From assembly GCA_949752745.1 (NCBI GenBank), contig OX457027.1, forward strand, positions 74,902,700-74,966,699: a stretch of DNA of 64,000 bases, in the 5' to 3' direction. Origin of the DNA: Protula sp. h YS-2021. Taxonomy: Eukaryota; Annelida; Polychaeta; Sabellida; Serpulidae. This document shows, piece by piece, positions 24,151-37,467 of the stretch; within the stretch, counting starts at the first letter, position 1; every line of letters starts with the position of its first letter. The notes below the pieces were generated by a model that saw only the letters and a list, made by a program, of their open reading frames with translations, ran no database searches and was not told where the DNA came from. A program made the position numbers and the translations under genes.

Positions 24151-27100
24151 TATTTATAATAAACCTATTTTAAGGAAACGCAAAAAACAGGCACATAATG
24201 CACTCCAAAGAGCTTCTCGTGGTTACTGCTTTTATTGAGATATATACAACGTCCTTCAGTGCTACAAAGAAAGATTGTTAAGGCTGCTATAGTTTTTAAT
24301 ATTACCCGTCATCTGGTCAAGTATGATTTTATGCTCAGCGAGATGAATTTGCCTTCTCGAAATTCAATGCAAATCATATTTGCATTTTTGCGGTTATTTG
24401 GTTGTTTTCGAGACACAAATACCAACCCAATCTCCGCAAAAATATTAAAACATTTATTAAAATTTGCTCACAAAAATATCTCACACCAAAGCTTTGTCTC
24501 CTTCGCTGTTTTTAAAAAAGAGTAAATTGATAAAGTGTGAGGTGAATTCTAGCAGAAGGTCACTGTCATTTATGCTATTAATTGTATCAATTTCAGTGTC
24601 TCAGTTTCTCATGAGCACTGTATATTCAAATGCCGATAACGTTTGACTGCTGTATTATTGGATAACACTGAGAAATGATCGAAGGAATAGTGTTGGAACA
24701 CGTCATGATATTGAACGTGCAATCGCAATACTGAAGGCAAAAATCTCCCAAGAATTACGCATGCATGAGACGAAACAGTTTTATATAAAACAGATGAATC
24801 CTTTTTAATTGAAAATTGAATAACAAGAAAATAATAAAATTTGCCGATGACTAGGATGCAAAACTTTGGAGAGAGAAAAGTGAAGCTACTGCGAGAACAA
24901 TAACCTTGTTTTTAGCCAGGGTCAATCAATGGCGACTAAGAACAAATGACATGGTCTGGCTTAATTTACAAATCCAGTGAATAATAGAATATTCACTTCA
25001 AAGCCGGGTCACCAAATTTGTCAAAAATGAAAAAGTTCGGCCTCGGTCGCGTCTATTTTTTTAGACAAATGTATGAAAAGATCGCAGTTTAGGCTGTTCA
25101 TTTTAAAAATGGAATTTGAAACAAACTTTTGCTTTCTGGCCCCAGGTACGATATTTGTCATAAATTTATGATTTTTGTGCTATACTCCATAAACTTATTA
25201 TTGGAGACATGTAATAAAAATAATTATTGTACACTTCCGGTTGCACGGTTTGCCATATGTCATGAACTGTTATACTGTAAGACGTAAAATTTAAAATACA
25301 GTTTTCACTTTTTAATATAGTTTTATTATAAAAATAATCCTTCATAGAAATTCAGACAGTCTAAATGATCAGTTTCTTTTATTCGTGGAACATGTTTTTC
25401 AGTTTAAACCAATCACCAAAATGCAGTCACACAAACTGTTTCACATTCTCACAGTTGAAACAGAGACATTAACTGGCCTAACCATCTTCAAAACCAAACA
25501 TTTATTTCAAAAATTTAAATAAAAACCGACATTCACATCTTCTTAGCCCATAAGCAGTCAGAAACAAATTACACTTTCTAAAAAGACAAACTTCAGTAAG
25601 AAAATAATAAAACAAGAACATCAAACTTATTGTTTCAGTGAACTAAACGAATCACTTGTTTAGAACAGAAAAAATAGAACTACACTGAAAACATTTACCA
25701 AACACACATCTATACGCTGATTTTGTGCAAGGACATTTTCATAATTATAGCTCCCCCATTGAAAGAAGTTTATAATGATGAATTTATAACTAATTAAACG
25801 GTTTTATCAATTTATCAAACAGACTGAAGTTGTCAAAACAAAGATATTCAAGGACACTCTGTTTCATAAAATAAATAAAAAAACTTTACTTTTTTGAACT
25901 GTCGAAATTTCTTTTTGAAAATATTAAATATCAAATATGAAAGAACTGCGACATGAAAATCTTGAAACAATGGTAAAGCGATCATACAGACCTTTAACGC
26001 ACATCCGCGTTTAAGTCTTAGCAGAGTTTTCAGGGTGCCAAAGACCTGCAAATGCTTCGGAAAAACAGTTTGGAAACTTTGACCAAATCAATTAAGTCTC
26101 GTTTAAAGTACTGTCCAATTTTGCACGAACCGACCAATGTCACTAGCGAAAAATTAACTATTTTCAAAGTAAGGTCATAAGATAATAATTATTATTGTAT
26201 GACATCATAATAACGAAAAAGGATTATAACATTGTAACAAAAGGATAAACCCTCGAATGATTTTTAAAATATGTATTAGTTCCATGACTTCTGCAGTTTA
26301 GATTGATTTTCGCATAAAATATACTGTTTGCTGTTCATTGTTGACAAAAGAAAACGATTGATTTACTGGTTTACTTACAGGCACTTCAGTATACAAGTAC
26401 AGCATACACAGTACAGCTTACAATGCAATAGAAACAGCACAGCACGTATACTCAGTACAGAAGAGTATACAGAGAACACATTAGCAAAGCGAAGTACACA
26501 AAATACAACACAACACAGAAACAGTACAAAACAGTAAGTGCAACGTACACCATTTTGCATAGGTAGTGCTGCACATTTTCATAACGAGTACAAAATACTA
26601 CAAATAAAACAATACAAAAGGTGCACAGGGATTGCAGCATATTATATTAGGTGTACAAAATAGACCAGAAAACAACATAGTGCAACATGTAACACTTTCA
26701 TAAAATAGATACAGAATACAATATTGTACACATATAGTTAAACGCAGCACAAATGAGTAAAAAGTGGCACTATAGACTGCAGCAATGATTATACCAAATT
26801 GAACCGAGAATCCAAATGTAAAAGGATAATACAGGCGACAAAGAAAAATTGGCAAAAATGTGATCTTGGTTCAATTAATTCAAAGAAAAACTGATGTCTA
26901 ACACCTTTGCAGGGAATCTGATTTTTAATTTGCCTTTGAAGAATATCTGCAGTATATCTATAGAACATCTACAAACTGATTTCGGTTCTGGTTTTCCCAA
27001 AAACAAAAATGCACGCTATTGCCAAAAAGTAATTAACACCTTTTAAAACCTTGAATGTTTTGAACTGATAGACAGTGTGCCTATATACAACATGGATGTA

Positions 27101-27898
27101 TACAAGGCATAGACCTTTTGCAAGAAGTACAAACTTTTACGCCCGTTTTACTTGGAAAACACGATTCAGAAGTAAACATAATTTCTCTAGTGATGAGTGT
27201 TTACAACCGCTCATCTAGTATACTGGTGTAATTAATGCTCCTGAAACCTTGCGCGTATGTTTTATGTTTATACACATTTGAATTAGAAAATGTAAAATAA
27301 GATGTAAAATTTCAAGTAAATTTGCATAGCCATTTAGCCATACTTCTTTCGGCCGACCAAACACAGCTCCGATTGATATTCAGGGTTTGAGTAACTGACT
27401 GAAATTATGCCATGTTTGAAATAAGAACGTAATATAATTTAAATCATACCTCCTTTCAGACAGATCGTGAAAATTTACACGGTTTGTTCATTTTTATTAG
27501 AAATAAATTTTTTGAAACAGATTTTACTTATTTTTCGCAAGACTTTTTAGACGTAAAGTTTGAAAACTTCATTCCTTACAAAAGGTCTCTGATTACTGAT
27601 GTTTTTGTGCGATGCATACCCGATATGCGGTAAGTATCATGCGTTTACCATAACGATCATTACGCTAGTATTTAGTATCAGTGTTTTGTTGTTGCTTTTA
27701 AATAACGGCAACATTACACATTACTAAGGTAAGGTATATGCAGGACGACTTCAAAACTCATTAAGAACGCATTGAGCCAAACCATAATACTGCAATATGT
27801 CACGTAAAACCCATTGTGGGAACTCCAAAGGCATTACTAGAATAGGGATCACAAAGTCATGTTTTAAATAGACTGAATTCCGCCAGATAGCGTAATGA
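24151..27898. other. No gene seen
   Basis: AT-rich with short, composition-driven open frames and the ACAGTACA-rich stretch listed separately. Confidence 0.6.
26385..26760 (+). repeat. Degenerate ACAGTACA-rich low-complexity stretch
   Basis: The words AGTACAGC, AGTACAAAATAC and AACACAG recur without a fixed period. Several minus-strand open frames here are produced by it and have no recognisable domain. Confidence 0.6.
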
Positions 27899-29335
27899 CC
27901 CACTTGCAGAAACCACAAAAGAAAACATTTGTATTAAATTATGGCTGAGAAAGTCAAAGTCACGTAGTACCCCTTCTCTGTCGTTGTTTTCGAGATGATG
28001 GTCAACTTCCGGTTTTCTACTTGGACCGTGACCGAGAATGTCAAGGTCACCGAGATACCTCTCACGTAACGTTGTTCAGGCCCAAAGGGGCAAAATGAGC
28101 TCCAAAGCGCTCTCTAACCGTTTTCGAAATAACTGGTCTTACCGTTAACGGTACATGTGATCTTTGACCTTAACCCTCATGGTCAAGATTCAGAAACAAG
28201 GGTTATACCGTACTGACTACGTTTATGTATTCCCACTAGGATCTCAGCGCTTTTTCTAGCCACTTTTGGAATAAAGAAGATTTTTGAAAAAAAATTTGAC
28301 CTCACTTTGAACTTGGCATTTAAGTCAAGGTAAACAATATTTGGGTTTTCACCGAGACTTTACGATTATCTGTAAATGTGCCTAATATGAAGCTGACTCA
28401 AACGCCAGGAGTTTTCTGGAAAATACTGTACAGAACAAATAATTTTGACAATTTGACCTTGACCGTTGAGGTAAAAAAATTGCGGATTCACCGAGACCTT
28501 GTTATCTTCTACACGTGAGTGAGATTTTTCGTCTTCTTCCGGCAAACAGTGTAGGGGGAATTTTCTGGAAACCATCCGAAGGAAAGAACAGGAACAAAAG
28601 GGGAAAATGGCAGAAAGTTCAGGAAAACTACAAACAAGTGCGAATGATCAACAGCAACTATTAGACGTTTAAATAAACTGCAGGTATCAACATGAGATTT
28701 TACTATATGTGTGTTTAAGACACGGAGCAGGTGAAAAACAAACACATACACACAAGCAAATAACACATTACCTCTTATAAACCGTGACCACTTATTTATT
28801 TAATACTGAATGGCGCAAATAATGTTTATATAACAATACTGTGTTTACGTATGCTTTGAAATGGAAGTGATTATAGAAGTATTCGATTTTGTATTTCAGA
28901 TATGCGTAAATTTCTTTACCACATTGAAATTAACATAGCAATATTTCAAGGCAGTAAAAACTCCCTGCAAAAAAAAAAAATGCATTTTTATTGTTTGACA
29001 ATTTTCTCCCCACCTCCTCCCTCCCAAAGGGTTTGTCAAACACAAGGTCCCCATTCAGGTATATCTGCCCAGTAGCTACGACGCCTCAGCAACCTAATAC
29101 CTTAAGTCGCTTCGACCACATGTGTTGTTTCAACTTCTGTTGAATATATTTCTCTGACGTTTATTGAGCGTTCAATGTTTAAATATTATTTGACGGGAGC
29201 ACGAAGCACATTTTGCCATGTCCTTACCACTTATTTGACTGTGCGGAAGCACGAACCAAGGTTATAATTCCCACTCTTCCGTTTTAAGTTATCATTCCAA
29301 GTGGGATCTAATTCGCTGTGCGAATTTCGGTCTAG
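27899..29335 (+). mobile_element. Family A-related element, copy A3, degenerate
   Basis: It starts near CCCACTTGCAGAAACC. About one 138-bp unit lies in reverse orientation near 27,985-28,140 (GGTCAACTTCCGGTTTTC), followed by GACCTTGACC-type repeats. The end has CCAAGTGGGAT, a short hairpin AATTCGCTG/TGCGAATT and TCGGTCTAG at 29,335. Confidence 0.55.
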
Positions 29336-29894
29336 TTCTCCTTGCTCTCCACACATGAGTCATACAGAATTATTTCAGTTATAAACGGAATCAGTATATG
29401 AAGCAGACAAAACAGCAAACTTTTTATATACATTGTAAGTCGATATGAGAATTGCTCTGACTGGTAGTGCCACATGATGAAATTTTAAAACGCCAGAAAT
29501 CAGCACAGTTCACATTTGATATTTCAAAAGAGCAGTTTTTTCTTAGGCCACTTATTTGTTTTGTCCTGATTTTTATCGCACAAGTCACAGTTCACGTTTC
29601 AGCTTTTTTCGTTGCTTTCAGAAATTCCATTAGATTCGGTGGCATGAAATGCGTGGGCGCCAGAGTCCCATAACTAAAGCATAAAATAAGTGGTAAAAAA
29701 AGATTCGAAGAAGCAAATACACTGTGTGTGTGTGCGTTTTGAGGCACAACGTCACTCAAAACCCTTCAGCTGTGAATACACAGTGTCGGTAGTACAGTCT
29801 TATTGGTGCAATTCCCAAACTTATTATGTATTTCTAAAAACAACTCGAGATATAGTTAAATACTGACAGACATCTCTAATTGAAAAAAAAAGAT

Positions 29895-30055
29895 ATGTGT
29901 ATAATAGAAATACTTCATTCTGCATGTGCAGATTGTTTTTTTTTTTTTTTGCCCGAAGTCGAAGAGCGGTACGGACAGACCCTGAAGGGGGTAGGTCCGC
30001 ACGGGTCCGTGGACTGAGGGCAGGAGAGAACACTCTGCACAAAGAGAATGGTGTA
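29895..30055. mobile_element. Second copy of the small MITE-like element
   Basis: ATACTTCATTCTGCATGTGCAG, GCGGTACGGACAGACCCTGAAGGGG and GGTCCGCACGGGTCCGTGG match the copy at 46.0 kb. Confidence 0.5.
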
Positions 30056-30639
30056 TTATTTTTATCATATAAGAAAAATTGCTAATTCATTTAATTAGGA
30101 ATATCAACAAGAATGTCCGTGGACTTTGAGCCTAGCCGTAAAAGCAAAGAAATTACAGAAAATACTATTTTGACAAAAGTTGGTAGAAGGCCCCATGCGC
30201 AACATTGCTATCAAAAGTAAGCGGACTGGATCTATGAGACGAAAAACATTGTGTTTCTCTTAAAGCTAGCTATTAATTTGACCAGTTTTTATCGCGCCAA
30301 TTACATAATACTACAACTCCACGGAAGATCTACCTGGGACAAGGGAAGGGATCGAGGAAGGGCTGAGGGGGGGGGGGGGTAACAAAGTAAAGAAATAAGA
30401 AAAGAATAAGCAAAAAAAAAAAATTCTTCTGTGGGAGGCAGAATTTTAAATATGGTCTGCAAAACCTATGAAGGAAGCCAATGAAAAAGTACGCCTTGAA
30501 CTGGGCTTATAAGCTTGAGCGGAAGTCCCTTAGTTCTAATGTGGTTAACCCACTCGACTAATTCGCCCTCCATGTCTTAGGAATAGTAAAGAAGCGTCAA
30601 GCAGCAGCATTTTATGATTGTCTACAATTTGACCTTTTA

Positions 30640-30962
30640 TGGCTAATCGATTTGGTTAATTTTGATCAAACTGCCAAAACAAAATACAAGCCTGGTGCAA
30701 GGGGAACATTCCTGTTAAATCTCAATGCAATTGGGTCACATTTGTAGGAAGAGTAGCATTTTTGTGTTGTCTTAAATTTCACCAATAACAGCTGTCTGGA
30801 GGAATACTGACGAAACATTCCTGCCAAAATCCAAAACAATAGGACCATAAATGTAGTAAGAAAAGCATAATAATAAATTGTTTACACAAACACACATAAC
30901 GGATGACGGATGCCCCATAAGTCATGAGTATAGCCCACGGACGTAAGTCTGCTGGGCTAAAA
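30640..30962 (+). repeat. Family B-like element fragment with hairpin end
   Basis: Two diverged units (GGAACATTCCTG...AGTAGCATTTTTG) are followed by GGATGACGGATGCC and the stem GCCCA/TGGGC ending GCTGGGCTAAAAAA, the same 3' design as B1 and B2. Confidence 0.5.
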
Positions 30963-31915
30963 AACCAAATCAGAGAGTTCTCTCAATCAATCAAAATTGA
31001 TTGTAATCCTTTCGCTATGCCTTAAAATATTGAAGTAAATATCATTTGGGAACCGGAACCAAGGATTCTTGTAGCACCCCCGCCCCTCCCCTCCCCACCC
31101 AGAAAATCCATTAAAATTGTCTGAATTGATTTTTTATTTGAACATTAAAATGTTTTAACTGTTTGTGGTTGATCCACGTCCGGATGTTCGTTATTACAGG
31201 TAAACAACACGTTGCTATGCGCTATTTACAGCTGGACACACTTAACTATCACATATAGCTGTAACTGCAAACCACCAGCAAACATGTGAAACAAGTAAAA
31301 TGACAGACTTTTTTTTTTGTCAAATGCATTATTCATAGCTGGGAATGAACACTGTGGGTTCCGTGCGTGCCTCTCTGTTGATGGCTCGCCTATTTTTCGT
31401 GCGTCTAGTAAAGCGTTATAAATCTACGCAAGTTCTACATCTACTTCTACCCTCAACCCATGTGCTTTACATTCTACAAAGAAACAACAAAAATGACAGT
31501 AAGTTAAGGTGTGCATAATTTCATTTTGTCGTTTATGCATGGTTCGCGTTGGCGGGGTTTTTGTCCACTGTTTAGGCCTTTTGACTCACTTTTTTCGGAA
31601 CCCACCGAGTCTTTCGGGACTCAATTGAGTCACACTTTCCTTTTTTGACCCACTTTCCTGAGAACCAAGCGCGAACCCTGCGTTAGAGCTAAATAAAGTT
31701 AGTAAAAGGCGATAGCAGTACTGGCGGATCCTTAGAAGGCCGCTGCAGGTTGGCAAACGCCCCGCCCCTGGTCTGCTTAAACAATGGTAAGTGGAACTGT
31801 TGTGAGACAAACCGTATCAAATGCTGCATTGTGACTGGTTAAAAAAAAACAAATGAAAACTGAACACAATAAGGTCATTCAGTTTCTTAATCAGTAAAGC
31901 AGCTGAAACATAAGC

Positions 31916-31947
<32 letters not shown>
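31916..31947 (+). repeat. AAT microsatellite
   Basis: About ten TAA/AAT units without interruption. Confidence 0.93.
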
Positions 31948-31948
<1 letters not shown>

Positions 31949-32744
31949 CGTGGTGAGGGATCGTCTTGTAAACATATGTCAATCATATGTCAAATGTGCA
32001 AGAATTCAGACAAAAATTTGATATACTTATGAACAATTCAGTCATGAAAGTTTTTGAGGATGGCAATGAAGAGTATCGGGAAGGCCACTTGGGAAACATG
32101 TTTATTCATCTTATAAAAGCCAAGATGTAAAAAAATATCCCACTCTGAGATACAATTTTTCTTAAAATCCCGTCTTTCTCACAACGCCGATCGTGAAGAG
32201 AAGACCAAGGATTGGGTGAGACACGAAACACTAGAGCTATATTTTAACGCGATCCGGTTAAAACTCTCACAGGAGAAAGATGCTAAAAATCAGGTTCAAA
32301 ATTTTACGACAAATCCCGCCTTTACCCGTTTTTCTGTTTGTTTTTTTTTCAGTGAAATTGCCAAAAGAAAAAAAAGCAGCAGCCTCGAAGCGGGCCATTT
32401 ATGACACATTCATATGTACTATCGAAACCACTGGAACAAAATCCCACGAGACGTAGGACTTTGAAAGGTTATCAAAACACATATATATGTCCGCATACTC
32501 ATCCACATCCACACACATACGTTTACCATCCCTTCCCATCAAAACAAACGAGCCTAACAGCTGTCGAGCTGGTCTGACAAAAAAAGTGATGGTCCCTTTC
32601 CATTTCGGTTTTAAAAAATGAAACAAACAATGGTGGCGATATTTTCCTGATGATGTTTGGCATTATGTTTTGAAATTGTTAACGCATTAGTTAATTTCAA
32701 ACCACATTCAGTTTCACAATTTATCGGCAGTTCAACAATGAAGT

Positions 32745-32820
32745 CATTTTTGGCACTCTTTGTGTATGGTAAAAATGGGAAAGTGTTTTGGCACTCTTTG
32801 TGTGCGGTAAAAACAATGGT
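32745..32820 (+). repeat. Direct repeat matching 36,582-36,655
   Basis: TTGGCACTCTTTGTGTATGG and AAAAATGGGAAAGT occur here and again at 36.6 kb in the same orientation, on either side of the large inverted repeat. Each copy contains an internal duplication of GGCACTCTTTGTGT. Confidence 0.8.
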
Positions 32821-32999
32821 GAATTTCACAGTAGAGAATTACACAGATGATAAACATAATACTGAAATATCCAGACCAAATAGTTCTCGAGAGCAGAACA
32901 AGTTACTTGTTCAGAGCTGCCTTGTTCGCACAAAACCACAACCGCCGGGTCCGTTCATTCAAGCCATTTTGGATTTTTTTTCAGATCCGAGCCGTTCAG

Positions 33000-35900
33000 A
33001 TCTTCACGAAATACAGAACAACCACGCCGTTAGATACCGAAGACCGGGAGGCTCATTTCTTCTTCCCACTTCATCAAGAACACTTCCTAAGAAGTTCCCG
33101 GGAACTTCCCAGGAAGTTCTCGGGAAGAACTGACACACTTCTTCCTAGGAAGTGCCCGGGAACTTCCCAGGAAGTTCTCGGGAAGAACTGATACACTTCT
33201 TCCTAGGAAGTTCTCGGGAAGAACTGATACATTTCTTCCCAGGAAGTTCTCGGGAAGAACTGATACACTTCTTCCTAGGAAGTGCCCGGGAACTTCCCAG
33301 GAAGTTCTCGGGAAGAACTGATACACTTCTTCCTAGGAAGTTCTCGGGAAGAACTGATACACTTCTTCCTAGGAAGTGCCCGGGAACTTCCCAGGAAGTT
33401 CTCGGGAAGAACTGATACACTTCTTCCTAGGAAGTTCTCGGGAAGAACTGATACATTTCTTCCTAGGAAGTTCCCGGGAAGAACTGATATATTTCCTAAG
33501 AACTACCTAGGAAATTACCGAGAAGGAATCTGACTGAATACCTATTTTTGTTCATTATCGAACAAAAACAAAACAACCGTCGAATTAAATTATTGATTGT
33601 TTATAAGTGTCATCGTGTTCCTGCAAAGTACAAACAATTACGAAAAAGGAAAATTTTGTATATCCATCAAAGATTTTATAAATATCTTAGTATGACTCTG
33701 TCAGGTAAATCTATAACTACATATAGTATCATGATACATGCGTATTGTAAATGCATTTATATATAATGCCTCGTTGATGAGCGATAATATAGACATTATT
33801 TAACACTCTTTTATTAGTTCCCAACGGCTGGGTAGCGAGGAGAGGGGGAATGTTATATTCGGGTTAGTTCGTCCCTCTGTCTGTCACGGGAATACAAAAC
33901 ATATATAGAAATACTACATATCTGCATGAACCAGTTGTATGTCGATCCCTTCGTCCGTTTGTCCGTAAAGTGGTCAAACTAAGGCTTTTTCCGGAATCTA
34001 GCAGCTAAACCACCAATTTTGTGTAATCTAGAAATACGCCTTATATATTGTAGATGTGCATAAACTATTTTGTATGACGGTTTGTCTGTCCGTGATTTCT
34101 GGTCAAACTTGGGCATTTTTTTACAAAATCTGGTAGCTATACCACAAAATTTGTTAAATCTTTATCCCCTACAGGATATGTCGCCAAAATACAAAACCTA
34201 TAGAGAAATATTCTTTATATATTGTAGATGTACATGATTTAATTTGTGTGTCGGCCGTTCGTCCGTCTGCGATAATGTCACACGCAAGATAGTTGTCATC
34301 ACAGCGTACCAAATCAAAATGAGCGGCCATACTCAAAATTGTATGAGAAGAAGCAATTTGAAAATTAGACACAAAAAAATAAAAAAAATGTCCCCCATTT
34401 GGTCATTTTTTTTCGAATCGCCAAAATGAGTAATTTTTCAAAAGAGGCCTACCTAGGGAGTATTCGTGAAAAATTTGAAGAAAATCTGATCAAAATTGTG
34501 GGAGAAGAAGCATTTTGAAAATTAGCAACCACAAAATTACAAATGTCCCCCATTTGGCCAATTTTTGCCGGATCGCCAAAAAGAGTAATTTTTCAAGACA
34601 GGTCTGCCTTGAGAACAAATATCCAAAATTGGAAAGGAATCCGATCAAAATCGTGCGAGAAGAAGCAATTTGAAAACTTGACACCAAAAAATTTAAAAAT
34701 GTCCCCTATTTGGCCAATTTTTGGCGCATCGCCAAAATGAGTAATTTTTCAAAAGAGGTCTACCTAGGGCATATTCGGGTAAAATTTGAGAGGAATCTGA
34801 TCAAAACTGAAGGAGAAGAAGCCATTTGAAAATTGGCAACCGAAAAATTTGAAATGCCCCCCATTTGGCCAATTTTTTGCGGAGCGCCAAATAAAACAAT
34901 TTTTAAAGAGAGGTATATCTAAAGAACATTCGTATAAAATTTGGTGAAAATCTGATTAAAATTGTGGGAGAAGAAGCATTTTGAAAAATTGGTGAAAATA
35001 AAATCACAAATGTCCCCTATTTTGGCATTTCGCCAAAAAGAGTAAAATTTCACGATAGGCCTACCTGGAGAACAATCGTACAAAATTAGAAGGGAATCCG
35101 ATCAAAATTGTGGGAGAAGAAGCATTTTGAAAATTAGGCAACAAAAAATTTAAAATACCCCCATTTGTCCAATTTTAGGAGGAATCGCAAAAAAATATAT
35201 ATTTTCAAGGAAGCACTATGTTAAGAAAATTCGTACAAAATTTAAAGAAAATCTAATCCAAATTGTCAAAGAAAAAGCATTTTAAAATTGACAATCACAA
35301 AATTACAAATGTCCCCTATTTAGCCAATTTTTGGCCGATCGCCAAAAGCACTAATTTTTCAAGAGAGGTGTACCAAGAGAACAACTATCCAAAATTGGAA
35401 AGGAATCCGATCAAAACTGTGGGAGAAGAAGCAATTTCAAAAATAGACACCAAAAAATTAAAAAATGTCTCCCATTTGGCCAATATTTGGCGGATCGTTA
35501 AAATGAGTAATTTTTAAAAAGAAATCTACCTAGGAGATATTTGTAAAAAATTTTTTAAAAAATCTCATCAAAATTGTGGGAGAAGAAGCATTTTGAAAAT
35601 TGACAACCACGAAATTACAAGTGTCCCCTATTACTAGCTAAATAACAAACTAACTAACATACTAGCTAACTAACTAATTAACTAACTAATTAACGGAGGC
35701 CGTCTGCAGACCGATAGGGAAACCCCAGCTTACGTATAACTTAAGCTGGGCTAACAAAAGGGAACTGCGAAATCTTTTATTATCGCCCATTTTCATAACG
35801 GTTTTTCATTAAATACTACTAGGTGCACTCTTAAATACATATATAGCTTACCTGTATATGTGATTCTTAGCTTTGTAAAAATAAAACTTCCAATAAAGTA

Positions 35901-36335
35901 TCTGATGTGAAATTTGCTACTAAAAAGTGTTCAACTTAAATGAAGCGGAAATGCGAGCCGCAATTGTTTGTGTTCGATAACACTCTTCCAGCAGAATGGA
36001 TGAGAAAATTTAGGATTCCAGTCTATTTCCTTCCTTCACATTTCTCGGGAACTTCCCGGGTAGTTCCTAGGAAGAAATATATCAGTTCTTCCCGAGAACT
36101 TCCTGGGAAGAAGTGTATGACTTCTTCCCGGGAACTTCCTGGGAAGAAGTGTATCAGTTCTTCCCGGGAACTTCCTGGGAAGAAGTGTATCAGTTCTTCC
36201 CGGGAACTTCCTAGGTAGTTCTTAGGAAGAAATGCATCAGTTCTTCCCGAGAACTTCCTGGGAAGTTCCCGGGAACTTCTTGAGAAGTGTTCTTGATGAA
36301 GTGGGAAGAAGAAATGAGCCTCCAGGTCTTTGGTA
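33000..36335. repeat. Large inverted repeat with palindrome-rich arms
   Basis: The left arm (about 33,040-33,600) and right arm (about 35,940-36,335) are inverted copies sharing GGCTCATTTCTTCTTCCCAC, TTCATCAAGAACACTT, the array CTTCCTAGGAAGTTCTCGGG and outer GTTATCGAACA. The arms hold a roughly 36-bp tandem unit (TTCTTCC-TAGGAAGTTCTCGGGAAGAACTGATACAC) that is itself rich in short palindromes. The 2.3 kb between them holds family B copy B2. It could be an old foldback transposon. Confidence 0.75.
34320..35757 (+). mobile_element. Family B repeat element, copy B2
   Basis: About eight units of 153-157 bp carry the same blocks as B1. The end is the stem CCCAGCTTA/TAAGCTGGG followed by GCTAA at 35,750. 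Preceding sequence from about 33,830 (GTTCGTCCCTCTGTCTGTC) may be its 5' part. Confidence 0.7.
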
Positions 36336-36495
36336 GTTAGATGTCAACTACATGGTGTCATATGTCAACTACATGGTGTCATATGTCAACTAATGTCAAC
36401 TACATGGTGTCATATGTCAACTACATGGTGTCATATGTCAACTACATGGTGTCATATGTCAACTACATGGTTTCATATGTCAACTACATGGTTTT
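36335..36495 (+). repeat. 21-bp minisatellite
   Basis: About seven copies of ATGTCAACTACATGGTGTCAT, with one partial unit, lie just outside the right arm of the large inverted repeat. Confidence 0.9.
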
Positions 36496-36581
36496 GAAGG
36501 TGCACCACATGTGGTTGCATGCCAGTTTGCTTTAAATGTGGACTACATGCTACATGTCATGTGAAATAACATGCTGTGACA

Positions 36582-36655
36582 TTTTTGACACTCTTTGTGT
36601 ATGGTAAAAAATGGGAAAGTCTTTTTTTGGCACTCTTTGTGTATGGTAAAAACAG
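36582..36655 (+). repeat. Direct repeat matching 32,745-32,820
   Basis: Same blocks as the partner copy, with GACACTCTTTGTGTATGG first and GGCACTCTTTGTGTATGG second. Confidence 0.8.
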
Positions 36656-37022
36656 TCGTTATAAGCAATGCCGTTATAACGGGATGGTAATTTTCTGTCA
36701 TTAATATGCATTTCAAACCGTTCTTGAAAAGCCTGTAAAGGACCTTTCAACTCTCATTTAATTACCGTTGAATATCCACTTACAAACACCTGTGCCGAAA
36801 GCATAGTCACAGAGAGATTACAACCCCCTCCCCCTCCACCCCCCCCCCCAAAAAAAAAAAAACCATCCCCACCTCCAGCACCAGTGAAAAATTCAACTGC
36901 ACTAAATCATTAAAGAAATCGAACTCCCCGTTCGCGGTCTGTTTTCTTTCAAGAAACACTATCAAAGATTAAATTTCGTGTAAAATGTTTGATTTTTTTT
37001 TAAGTTTCAATTGTTTTCCATA

Positions 37023-37467
37023 TCAAAATAAATCTTCGCCATGCTCAACCGCTTCGTTATTACTAGAAGCTGATAATAACCTTTCTTTTTCTGCATCTTT
37101 CGTCGGAGAAGTCAGATACTGTGACGTCACATCATCTTGGGGGTAATAATGTTCTGACGGCGTCAAGTAATCCTCAGCACTGCCCTGTACCGGTTCGTTA
37201 TTGCTGCCAACAGCCACTAAGTAGTCAGCGCCATCTTGCGGCTGCCGCGCACTCGAGCGTTGTGGGGGCGGCGGGAAGGCGCTGGCTCCCGACGAGGCAC
37301 GCTCTACATAGCCCTGGGTGTTGGGGACGTTGGCATAGAGCTCGTCATGCATTTGGCTGTGGGCAGTATCGGCCTCTTTCATCTTTGTTGTAAGGGTGCG
37401 GGCGATTTCAGCAAAAGTTGGCCGAGCGTACGGGTCTAAGTGCCAACAGCGGAGCATTATCTCGTAT
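37023..37467 (-). CDS. Receptor exon 16: end of kinase and C-terminal tail
   Basis: Encodes residues 712-859 and the stop codon. [18 protein letters not shown] is the final kinase helix with the conserved RP. The tail of about 110 residues holds several tyrosines, including YANV (756), a YxNx pattern typical of Grb2 SH2 docking, and YVER, YLVAV and YLTP. MET tails carry a comparable docking pair; TAM receptors also end with a YxN motif. I saw no clear polyadenylation signal just downstream. Confidence 0.88.

Larger units (their letters stand above)
30056..32744. other. No gene seen apart from listed repeats
   Basis: Holds poly-G at 30,367, a family B-like end and an AAT microsatellite. No open frame shows domain-like features. 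Confidence 0.6.

Noticed and set aside
32657..33191. 158- and 114-codon open frames
   Set aside because: They run into the palindromic repeat arm of the large inverted repeat, and the upstream part has no recognisable domain.
33060..33530. Array of GGAAGTTCTCGGGAAGAAC as heat-shock elements
   Set aside because: The GAA and TTC blocks are one base apart rather than in the regular five-base nGAAn pattern, so the match to a heat-shock element is only superficial.
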